Below, in pieces: positions 9,911 to 15,872 of a stretch of DNA of 48,806 nucleotides. Origin of the DNA: an uncultured Collinsella sp. (lineage in GTDB: Bacteria > Actinomycetota > Coriobacteriia > Coriobacteriales > Coriobacteriaceae); assembly GCA_958435545.1 (NCBI GenBank), contig CAUBGU010000002.1, forward strand, positions 1-48,806, written 5' to 3'. Position 1 is the stretch's first letter. Each line of letters opens with the position of its first letter. A program made the translations under genes and the position numbers. The notes below the pieces were generated by a model. The model was not told the origin of the DNA. It was given only the letters and a program-made list of their open reading frames with translations, and did not search any database.

Positions 9911-11200
9911 CTATTTGGCAAGGTGTTTTTTAGAATCCATTTTGCGTTCGGCCTCGAAGGCCTGCCTGTCCCAATCGAGCGGAAGTCCGGCCTCGACCCA
10001 TGCCTCGTAGGCCCTCCTTATGGGCTTGAGCTCCCTTTGGCCCCTCTCCAGCATCGAGATGTACTTCTCGCTGGTGCCCAGTATGGACGCCGCCCTCACC
10101 TGGCTGACCTTCGCCGCGCGCCTGGCCGCCACGAGCTCCGAGGCGTCCTCGGGCCTCCTGATCTCGTGCGGGCGCATCAGCGCCCGGTACGCCTCCCTGG
10201 CCACGTAGCGCTTGAGGCACCTCATGACCTCCCTGTCGCTCTTTCCCCGCCCCCTGGCCCTCTCGGCGTACTCGGCGGTCTCGGGGTCGCGCATGACCCT
10301 CTGCCTCGCGATCTCGTGCAGCGCGCTGTTCGCCTGCCGGTCGCCGCCCCTGTTGAGCCTGTGCCTCACGGTCTTGCCGCTCGAGGCGGGGATGGGGCAG
10401 GCCCCGCATATCGCCGCGAACGACGCCTCGGAGCGCAGCCTGCCCGGGTTGTCCCCGGCCGCGACCGCGAGCTTGGCCGCGCTCACGGGCCCGCACCCGT
10501 ACATCGCCAGCAGCGCGGGGCAGTTCTCCTCCAGGGACGCCTCGATCGCGCGCTCCATGTCGAGCGCCGCGTCGCGCGCCGCCGCCCACAGGTCCGCCAG
10601 CGCTCCGAGCGCGGCGCCCAGCGCGCCCTCGGCGCGCACGGAGGGGAGCTCCTCCATCAGCCTCGGCCCTCCCATGCCGCGGAACCTCGACCTGAGCCCC
10701 TCCGGCGCGGTGGTGAGCAGCGACCTTGCGGTGTTGATCGCCGAGGTCCGCGCCTTCACCGCCCCGGAGCGCGCCGCGAGCATGCAGCGCACCCCGTCGA
10801 CCCACCCGTCCTGGCTCTTGGGGGTCCCGAGCTTCGAGCCGGACATCGCCGCGCGGGCGGCCCTCTCCGCGTCCGACTCGTCGCACTTCCCCTGCCCCGG
10901 GCGCCTCCTCTGCGTCCTCGCCGGGGAGAGCGCCTCGCGCACGGGCATCCCCAGCGACGCGAGGTGCCTGGTGAGGCCCGCCCCGTAGGACGACGTCCCC
11001 TCCATCGCGACGCAGGCCGGCTCCCCGGCCGCCGCGATCGCCCCGGCGAGCGCCTCGTATCCCGCCGCGTCGGCGGGGAACTGGCGGGACAGGACCTTGC
11101 GGCCCCTCCAGTCGAGGACGCACAGCCAGTGCGAGTCGGCGTGGGTGTCGACCCCGCAGAAGACCGGCCCGCGGGCGCCGGGTGTCGATTCGGTTCTCAT
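9911..11200 (-). CDS. IS110-family transposase with C-terminal helix-turn-helix domain
   Basis: DEDD-type recombinase of an insertion sequence. The N-terminal RuvC-like domain carries the acidic residues D18 (CGVDTH), E67 (AMEGTSSYG) and D107/D110 (KCDESDAERAA). After a helical linker (about 130-225), the Transposase_20 domain begins at YGCGPVSAAKLA and contains SSGK at 273-276, where the catalytic serine of IS110 enzymes is expected. Residues about 355-400 (LVAARRAAKVSQVRAASILG, then EKYISMLERGQREL) form a Cro/CI-type HTH, which the compact family members lack. The 429-residue ATG start at 11200 follows GGAG; a longer in-frame start at 11299 would run into the noncoding end. Base composition is clearly richer in GC than the neighbours, suggesting foreign origin. 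Confidence 0.92.
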   Translation of the reverse strand: MRTESTPGARGPVFCGVDTHADSHWLCVLDWRGRKVLSRQFPADAAGYEALAGAIAAAGEPACVAMEGTSSYGAGLTRHLASLGMPVREALSPARTQRRRPGQGKCDESDAERAARAAMSGSKLGTPKSQDGWVDGVRCMLAARSGAVKARTSAINTARSLLTTAPEGLRSRFRGMGGPRLMEELPSVRAEGALGAALGALADLWAAARDAALDMERAIEASLEENCPALLAMYGCGPVSAAKLAVAAGDNPGRLRSEASFAAICGACPIPASSGKTVRHRLNRGGDRQANSALHEIARQRVMRDPETAEYAERARGRGKSDREVMRCLKRYVAREAYRALMRPHEIRRPEDASELVAARRAAKVSQVRAASILGTSEKYISMLERGQRELKPIRRAYEAWVEAGLPLDWDRQAFEAERKMDSKKHLAK

Positions 11201-11488
11201 GTCTCGCTCCGTTCTTTCCGTGCTCGCCTGGACCGGGCAGACGGCACACTGACGGGGCGCGATAGAATGCGGTTGTTCGGGTCCGCGGTATCGCTCCATG
11301 CTCCTATTAGGTCATGCGGCGGTCTCGGCTCGCCGCGGCCCGCGCGGGACATGTCAGGAAACGAGGGCAGCCCCATGGGCGCCAGCGGAATGTGGGGTCA
11401 CCGCGCGGTCCGCATCTGATGGTGTCGACGTCAATGGTATACGGGTGCATCATCGACGTCTTCAATACAGAAGATATCAGTGCGGAGT
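11201..11488 (-). ncRNA. Candidate IS110 bridge-RNA region (noncoding end upstream of transposase)
   Basis: A 288-base gene-free, GC-rich stretch directly upstream of the transposase start, in the place where IS110-subgroup elements encode their bridge RNA. Hairpin-capable segments are visible, for example GCGGCG...CGCCGC near 11316-11336 and a repeated CGACGTC in two contexts (about 11426 and 11453). I could not fold it or define the guide loops, so the call rests on position. Confidence 0.4.
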
Positions 11489-11517
11489 GTTCTGAAAAAT
11501 AACTTCAGGGCGGGCCC
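11489..11517. repeat. 29-bp inverted repeat, right copy, beside the IS110 element
   Basis: Exact reverse complement of 9813-9841, 1.65 kb away, lying at the other side of the IS110 transposase and its noncoding end. It is followed by a small hairpin CCCTGC...GCAGGG (11515-11536). Confidence 0.9.
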
Positions 11518-11698
11518 TGCGGCAACTCTGCAGGGGGAGTGCGATTCCTCGATCGCTCACTTAATCTGATGAGAAATTGAGTGAGGCCGGAGCTTTAGCT
11601 CCGGCCTCCTCATATAAGGGCTCGGCAAAGCCGAGCCACCAAATTTGCATCAGCTCCCAGAACATGTTTGAGAACTGTGCCTGAAGTATGTATTTGCA
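11518..11698. other. Gene-free spacer with two small hairpins
   Basis: No convincing gene. AGGCCGGAGC/GCTCCGGCCT (about 11584-11607) and GGCTCGGC/GCCGAGCC (about 11620-11638) are two short perfect hairpins; the first could be a terminator-like structure but lacks a T-run. A piece GCAGGGGGAG-GCGATT near 11531 resembles part of the large palindrome that follows. Confidence 0.5.
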
Positions 11699-11823
11699 GG
11701 CCCCGAATCGGTGTTGCCTCCCGGCGCATTCCGCAGGGGGAGCGATATTTTGCAGCACGAAGTGCGCAGCAAAATATCGCTCCCCCTGCGGAATGCGCCG
11801 GGAGGCAACACCGATACGGGGCC
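11699..11823. repeat. 125-bp near-perfect palindrome (55-bp arms)
   Basis: Arms 11699-11753 and 11769-11823 are reverse complements over 55 bases with a single mismatch, separated by 15 bases that themselves contain GCAC-GAA-GTGC. The left arm begins GGCCCCGAATCGGTG. It has no T-run and lies about 60 bases upstream of the tRNA-Leu promoter. Such length is well beyond a terminator and fits a miniature mobile or REP-like element, or a fold-back scar; no coding potential is evident. Confidence 0.92.
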
Positions 11824-11880
11824 GGACATACAGATCTACCTGCGCATTTACAAATTCGTAAACTTTTTTCTAAAAAGTGC

Positions 11881-11910
11881 TTGCACAGTTCTCGAATCAT
11901 AGGTTATTAT
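11881..11910 (+). promoter_or_regulatory. Promoter of tRNA-Leu
   Basis: TTGCAC and TATTAT separated by 18 bases, preceded by the A/T inverted repeat ACTTTTTTCTAAAAAGT. The same upstream pattern occurs before two other tRNA transcription units in this window. Confidence 0.7.
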
Positions 11911-11967
11911 CTTCCTCGTTGAACGCGCGGGTCTAACAAAACGAACCGCGAATCAACAACATAGCAT

Positions 11968-12057
11968 GTCGGAGTGGCGGAATTGGCAGACGCGCTAGCT
12001 TGAGGTGCTAGTGACCGCTTTTTGGTCATGCGGGTTCAAGTCCCGCCTCCGACACCA
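11968..12057 (+). tRNA. tRNA-Leu (anticodon GAG)
   Basis: Acceptor arm GTCGGAG pairs with CTCCGAC, followed by A and an encoded CCA. The anticodon loop reads CTTGAGGT, giving GAG for CUC/CUU codons. A long variable arm (GACCGCTTTTTGGTC) marks it as a class II tRNA, as expected for leucine, and the T arm is GGGTTCAAGTCCC. Confidence 0.95.
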
Positions 12058-12068
12058 TCGCATTTGAG

Positions 12069-12090
12069 AAGCCTCTTCGGAGGCTTTTTT
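12069..12090 (+). terminator. Terminator after tRNA-Leu
   Basis: AAGCCTC-TTCG-GAGGCTT followed by a T-run: a 7-bp stem with a stable UUCG loop. Confidence 0.88.
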
Positions 12091-12116
12091 GTTACCGATA
12101 GACGGTGGGGTCCACG

Positions 12117-14462
12117 ATGGAAACGCTTGAACGCAACGAGTGGGCAGACGTTGCCCAACTAGTCGAGATCACGAGCGATGCTGTCATCATCTGCGAGCTC
12201 GACGGAACCATTCTGCATGTGAATAATCGCTTACTTGGTTTGATGCGCGAGGAACGCGCCGACGTCATTGGTGGAGATGTTAAAGACGTCCTGTACTCGT
12301 CCGCTTTTGAACGTGCGACGGAACATCGTCTGCCATTTGAAACTGATGGCTCCGAGAACGAACTGATGCTCAAGCTGAGTGACGGCTCCTTTATCCCCGT
12401 CTTGGTTCGTGCGGGCTCCGTAACGCCTCCACGCATCTTTGGGCGCCGCGCGCCACGTGTCCTGGTGGCGCTCCATAGCATCGAAGAACAGTATTCGCAC
12501 GACCGTCAGCTCAAGCGTGCTCTTTCGGAGCTTAGAGTGGCTAACAAGCGCCTCTCTGGCACGCTCTCGGTCATTATGAGTACCGTGGGCTCCGATGAGC
12601 TGCCCAGCCTACTTGATACCGTTTTGAACCAGCTTGTAGGAACGCTCGATGCTTCGGGTGCTGCTATCTATTTTTCTGAGAGCGGCGGTTTTAAACTTCG
12701 CGGTGTTTCCAAGGAGCTGTACGACAGCTACCTGCCTGAGTTTTTGCCGTATGGCGCTGGCATTCCGACGTATGTTCTTCGTGAGTCGCGTGCCTGTCGC
12801 TTGTCGATTCAACAGGACCTTAAGGGTGATAAGGCCGCATCCGGTATGTTTATGGACCTGGACAATCGTTCTAAGCACCTGTTGCGCATGCAGGATATGC
12901 CTCCGTACCGCAGCGAGATCTGTCTTCCCGTTTTTTACGGTACGCAGATCCTTGGCGTGCTGGAAGTTGGTTGGAAACGCCCCCAGGCACCGCTCGCCTA
13001 TGACGTTAATGTACTCGAGGTCATTTGCGATTACTTGTCTATCCAACTGGTCGGCATGGCATCGAGTCTTCGCTCTCGTCGCACGGCCGAGCTTGGCCGC
13101 TCGCTCAATGTCTTACGTGATGAGTTGTTTACCTTTCTAGACGATTCCGTCGCGGCTACCCAGGCGGTATCGTCCGAGATCTGCAATATGCTCAACTGCC
13201 ATTTTTGCCCTGTTGAGTATGACGCCAGTCTGGATTCCTACGTCATAGATTTTGAAGGCGGCAGTCGCGTTGCTTTGCCGGACGATCCCGAGAAGCTTTT
13301 CTTTTCCACGACGGCGCCAGCGGCACGTCTGGGGGCTGGCCCTGATGGCTTTGAGGCATCTGTTTTGGGCGGTACGAGTGCCGAGGACCTTAAACACGTC
13401 CGTATAACTCGCGTTGACGAATCGATGCCTATGGGAGGCTGGCTTAGGGCGCATGGTCTGCCTTGTCAAGGTCTCTACGTCGACTCCGGCATCGAGGCGG
13501 GGCGACCACGCTCTAAGGGTGATGGCAAGCACAGTAACGACGCAATTGTTCCTGCTTCTGTTGCGAAGAGCCCGACGACGCGCGCGCTACTGCTTCGTGA
13601 TGGCAGCCAAGAGCCGATTGATGACCTTGAATATGACTACTTGGTGCACTTGGCGCATGACTTTGAACTGATCTACGAAGGTGAATCTCAAAAGCGCGAG
13701 GAGCGTCATATCGCTCAGACCCTTCAGATCGGCATGAGAAATTCCCTGGGGGATGTTCCGGGTATCGCAACCGATTCGGTGTACCTGTCGGCCACGAACT
13801 CGGCGTTGGTCGGCGGCGATTTCTATACGCTCATCCGTCTTCCCGACGACTGCGCCGTCATGATTCTGGGTGATGTGTCTGGCAAAGGCATTGAGGCCGC
13901 ATCGATGTCCGCGCTCGTCAAGACGGCTCTGACGGCATATGCGTGGGAGGGCGCTGGACCGGCCCGCATGGCACGCTCCCTTAACAGTATGCTCATGGGC
14001 TTTTCGAGGGTCGAGACGTTCGTGACAGCCTTTATCGCCAAGATTGACCTGAAAGCCGGACGCGCAACGTATTGTTCGGCGGGCCATCCTCCGACCATGG
14101 TCATCAGGCCAGAGTCGATGCCACTGGGTGGCGGCGAGGCTCGTGGGGGAGAGGTCGAGCTACTTGGATGCCAATCGGGTGTAATCGGTGCCTTTGAGAG
14201 TATGGTGTACGAGACAGGCGTGTTTACGTTCGCCCCCGGCGACATGCTCTTCATGTATACGGATGGAACGATTGAGGCCCGCGACCGCACCGGAGCGTTC
14301 TTTGGCGAGCAGCGCTTGCGCGATCTTCTGCTTTCTGTTTCGGGGGAGGGCGTGTCGGGCATTTGCGGCAAGGTCTTGGGCGAGCTTGACCGATTTACCG
14401 AATCGGCGCTGGACGATGACATTGCATTGGTGTCCCTTGAGTTTTTACGGGGTCGTTCATAG
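12117..14462 (+). CDS. PAS-GAF-PP2C (SpoIIE/RsbU-type) serine phosphatase
   Basis: Probably a soluble sensor phosphatase that dephosphorylates an anti-sigma-factor antagonist. Of 781 residues, about 5-115 form a PAS-like domain (SDAVIICELDGTILHVNNRL), about 150-320 a GAF-like domain, and about 545-780 a PP2C domain with metal-binding motifs GGDFY (near 565), GDVSGKG (near 584), SAGHPP (near 654), YTDGT (near 714) and a terminal DDIAL. No membrane segment is seen, so the input is likely cytosolic. ATG 12117 is preceded by GGTGGGG at 6 bases; a GTG at 12105 is possible. The next gene encodes the likely substrate, a STAS/kinase fusion, 78 bases downstream. Confidence 0.9.
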   Translation: METLERNEWADVAQLVEITSDAVIICELDGTILHVNNRLLGLMREERADVIGGDVKDVLYSSAFERATEHRLPFETDGSENELMLKLSDGSFIPVLVRAGSVTPPRIFGRRAPRVLVALHSIEEQYSHDRQLKRALSELRVANKRLSGTLSVIMSTVGSDELPSLLDTVLNQLVGTLDASGAAIYFSESGGFKLRGVSKELYDSYLPEFLPYGAGIPTYVLRESRACRLSIQQDLKGDKAASGMFMDLDNRSKHLLRMQDMPPYRSEICLPVFYGTQILGVLEVGWKRPQAPLAYDVNVLEVICDYLSIQLVGMASSLRSRRTAELGRSLNVLRDELFTFLDDSVAATQAVSSEICNMLNCHFCPVEYDASLDSYVIDFEGGSRVALPDDPEKLFFSTTAPAARLGAGPDGFEASVLGGTSAEDLKHVRITRVDESMPMGGWLRAHGLPCQGLYVDSGIEAGRPRSKGDGKHSNDAIVPASVAKSPTTRALLLRDGSQEPIDDLEYDYLVHLAHDFELIYEGESQKREERHIAQTLQIGMRNSLGDVPGIATDSVYLSATNSALVGGDFYTLIRLPDDCAVMILGDVSGKGIEAASMSALVKTALTAYAWEGAGPARMARSLNSMLMGFSRVETFVTAFIAKIDLKAGRATYCSAGHPPTMVIRPESMPLGGGEARGGEVELLGCQSGVIGAFESMVYETGVFTFAPGDMLFMYTDGTIEARDRTGAFFGEQRLRDLLLSVSGEGVSGICGKVLGELDRFTESALDDDIALVSLEFLRGRS

Positions 14463-14540
14463 ACGGCGCTGAACGGGCTGAATCCGCACGGTTGGGGAAA
14501 CGAATGCATCGAGTGGGCTTTTTTGGGGAACCATGGTCGT

Positions 14541-15287
14541 ATGAATGAGTGGAATGACATAGCGGTTTTGACGCCACCAGGCGATATCGACATCGCCACG
14601 GTGCCTGCGCTGCGTCGGCGGTTGGATGCTTTGATTGGCCGCGGCGTGCGTCGTGTTGTCATCAACTGTCAGGCTGTTAGCTTTATCGATTCGACGGGCT
14701 TGGCATTCCTGCTTACGCGCGCTCGTGAGCTCATGAGGCGAGAAGGCCTGCTTTCGCTCGTCAATGCATCAGGTGAAGTTGTTCGCTTTTTGGAGATTGC
14801 TCGTCTTGTCGATATCCTTCATGTCGCGGGGCCGGCACGGGAGTCTATTCCCGCCATTCCGGTGGGGGAGCTGCCTCGCTGGAGTAAGAGCGTCGAGGTC
14901 CGTCAGGGTATCGAGAATCTTCCATACTACCGACATCGCATCGCCGAACTCCTTGAATCGCTTCCGTTGCGCCGTGACGAGCGCTACGATGTCGCATTGG
15001 CGTCGGGGGAGGCGCTGGGTAATGCCTATGACCATGCGGGCGGTATCGGGTGCGTCCTGACGGTTCAGGCCTATGGCGATCGCGTTGTGGTTGAGGTGCT
15101 TGATCGAGGTGCCGGCTATTCTATCGATGAAACGAGCGAGCCGGTTGCATCTGAGGAACGCGGCCGTGGTATCAAGCTTATGCGTATGCTCGTCGATAAC
15201 GTGGAGGTTGCTCGTCGTACGGACGGCGCCGGCACGCGCGTGCAGATGGTGAAGCTGTTTAGCGGAGCGCTGGAATCGTGTGCCTAG
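14541..15287 (+). CDS. Fused STAS-domain antagonist and HATPase_c anti-sigma-type kinase
   Basis: A 248-residue fusion of two proteins that are usually separate in partner-switch systems. Residues 1-105 are a STAS domain with the phosphorylatable-serine motif FIDSTG (Ser51). Residues about 118-245 are a GHKL/RsbW-type kinase with an N-box SGEALGNAYDHA (E157, N161), G1 box DRGAG (188-192) and G2 box GRGIKLM (208-214). ATG 14541 is preceded by GGGGAA at 10 bases; a TTG at 14523 is in frame. Next to a PP2C phosphatase, it may be phosphorylated by its own or a sister kinase domain and reset by the upstream enzyme. No sigma factor gene is nearby, so the output is unknown. Confidence 0.88.
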   Translation: MNEWNDIAVLTPPGDIDIATVPALRRRLDALIGRGVRRVVINCQAVSFIDSTGLAFLLTRARELMRREGLLSLVNASGEVVRFLEIARLVDILHVAGPARESIPAIPVGELPRWSKSVEVRQGIENLPYYRHRIAELLESLPLRRDERYDVALASGEALGNAYDHAGGIGCVLTVQAYGDRVVVEVLDRGAGYSIDETSEPVASEERGRGIKLMRMLVDNVEVARRTDGAGTRVQMVKLFSGALESCA

Positions 15288-15314
15288 CCAATCGCTTTAG
15301 CGCGTTTGGCTATT
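15286..15314 (+). terminator. Possible weak terminator after the STAS/kinase gene
   Basis: AGCCAA-TCGC-TTTA-GCG-CG-TTGGCT can fold, with TATTAAG behind it. The stem has a bulge and the T-run is poor. Confidence 0.4.
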
Positions 15315-15351
15315 AAGAACATGCGGCAGACAAGTTTTTTGAAAAAAGTAC

Positions 15352-15380
15352 TTGCGTCTTTTGGACAACTCGCGTAAATT
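15352..15380 (+). promoter_or_regulatory. Promoter of the tRNA-Gly/Cys/Gly cluster
   Basis: TTGCGT and TAAATT separated by 17 bases, preceded by AAGTTTTTTGAAAAAAGTAC. The arrangement matches the promoters before tRNA-Leu and the third tRNA-Gly. The start point would lie only about 6 bases before the mature tRNA. Confidence 0.72.
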
Positions 15381-15392
15381 AATAACCCGCAA

Positions 15393-15468
15393 GCGGACAT
15401 GGCTCAGTTGGTAGAGCACAACCTTGCCAAGGTTGGGGTCGCGGGTTCGAGCCCCGTTGTCCGCTCCA
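15393..15468 (+). tRNA. tRNA-Gly (anticodon GCC), copy 1
   Basis: GCGGACA pairs with TGTCCGC, then T and encoded CCA. The anticodon stem-loop CCTTGCCAAGG gives GCC. The 76-base sequence is identical to copies at 15619 and 17748. Confidence 0.96.
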
Positions 15469-15478
15469 TTGCATTTCC

Positions 15479-15502
15479 GGACCGTTTAGGCGGTCCTTTT
15501 TC
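15479..15502 (+). terminator. Terminator between tRNA-Gly and tRNA-Cys
   Basis: GGACCG-TTTAGG-CGGTCC followed by TTTTT. Partial read-through would be needed to transcribe the tRNA-Cys from the same promoter, unless processing uses this hairpin. Confidence 0.78.
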
Positions 15503-15576
15503 GGCGAAGTGGCCAAGTGGTAAGGCAGAGGCCTGCAAAGCCTTTACCCCCGGTTCGAATCCGGGCTTCGCCTCCA
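15503..15576 (+). tRNA. tRNA-Cys (anticodon GCA)
   Basis: GGCGAAG pairs with CTTCGCC, followed by T and encoded CCA. The anticodon loop CCTGCAAAG gives GCA. Length 74 bases; T arm CCGGTTCGAATCCGG. Confidence 0.96.
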
Positions 15577-15585
15577 GGCAACATC

Positions 15586-15611
15586 CGGGCGCTCCGGCGC
15601 CCGTTTTGTTT
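15586..15611 (+). terminator. Terminator after tRNA-Cys
   Basis: GGGCGC-TCCG-GCGCCC followed by GTTTTGTTTT. Confidence 0.82.
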
Positions 15612-15618
15612 TACATAT

Positions 15619-15694
15619 GCGGACATGGCTCAGTTGGTAGAGCACAACCTTGCCAAGGTTGGGGTCGCGGGTTCGAGCCCCGTTGTCCGCTCCA
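15619..15694 (+). tRNA. tRNA-Gly (anticodon GCC), copy 2
   Basis: Identical in all 76 bases to copies 1 and 3, including the encoded CCA. It has no evident promoter of its own: the preceding terminator leaves 8 bases. Confidence 0.96.
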
Positions 15695-15702
15695 AACGTA
15701 AC

Positions 15703-15732
15703 AGCCCGACTACTACGGTAGCCGGGCTTTTT
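15703..15732 (+). terminator. Terminator after tRNA-Gly copy 2
   Basis: AGCCCG-ACTACTACGGTAGC-CGGGCT followed by TTTTTCG; inner bases CTAC/GTAG extend the stem. Confidence 0.85.
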
Positions 15733-15818
15733 CGTACCCGTCGCCTGGGCTCGAACCCGCGAGGGAGCGATCGTTTTGGGGCGTGGCTGTGGCGTTGTTT
15801 GTCGCGAATGTCCGCTTT

Positions 15819-15871
15819 GGGCGTATCATCGTGGGCATCTCGCATAACCTCGTTGCAAGGGAGATACGCCC
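15819..15871 (+). promoter_or_regulatory. Inverted repeat flanking the ribosome site of the alpha-glucosidase gene
   Basis: GGGCGTATC (15819-15827) and GATACGCCC (15863-15871) are a perfect 9-bp inverted repeat ending one base before ATG, with the AAGGGA ribosome site in the loop close to the right arm. It could be a translational control hairpin or a bipartite operator; TATCAT inside the left arm also resembles a -10 element. Confidence 0.4.
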
Positions 15872-15872
15872 C

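Larger units (their letters stand above)
9813..11517 (-). mobile_element. IS110-family insertion sequence (boundaries uncertain)
   Basis: One transposase gene, a 288-base noncoding stretch upstream of it (11201-11488) and a short 3' noncoding stretch (9842-9910). The long 5' and short 3' noncoding ends match the IS110 subgroup layout, in which a bridge RNA is made from the upstream end. I set limits at the outer ends of the 29-bp inverted repeats, but IS110 elements normally lack terminal inverted repeats, so the true ends may be inside. No target-site duplication is visible: the flanks are TTATCGTTC and TGCGGCAAC. A near-identical 12-mer, GCTCCTATT(T/A)GG, also occurs at 9907-9918 and 11300-11311, bracketing the coding region. 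Confidence 0.75.

Noticed and set aside
9930..11249. Long minus-strand frame of 439 codons overlapping the transposase
   Set aside because: Gly/Arg/Ala-rich reading typical of an alternative frame in very GC-rich DNA; the transposase frame has clear domains.
9923..11419. Plus-strand frame of 498 codons opposite the transposase
   Set aside because: Low-complexity Arg/Pro/Leu reading with no motif; antisense shadow of a GC-rich gene.
11668..11922. Frames on both strands across the 125-bp palindrome
   Set aside because: The two strands give near-identical peptides because the DNA is palindromic; no start signals.
11489..11967. Possible CRISPR array in the gene-free stretch
   Set aside because: Repeats here are inverted, not regularly spaced direct repeats; no cas gene is in the window.
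15399..15701. Open frame reading MAQLVEHNLAKVG across the tRNA-Gly/Cys/Gly cluster
   Set aside because: It is the translation of tRNA-Gly; the same peptide appears at every tRNA-Gly copy (also 17754-18023).
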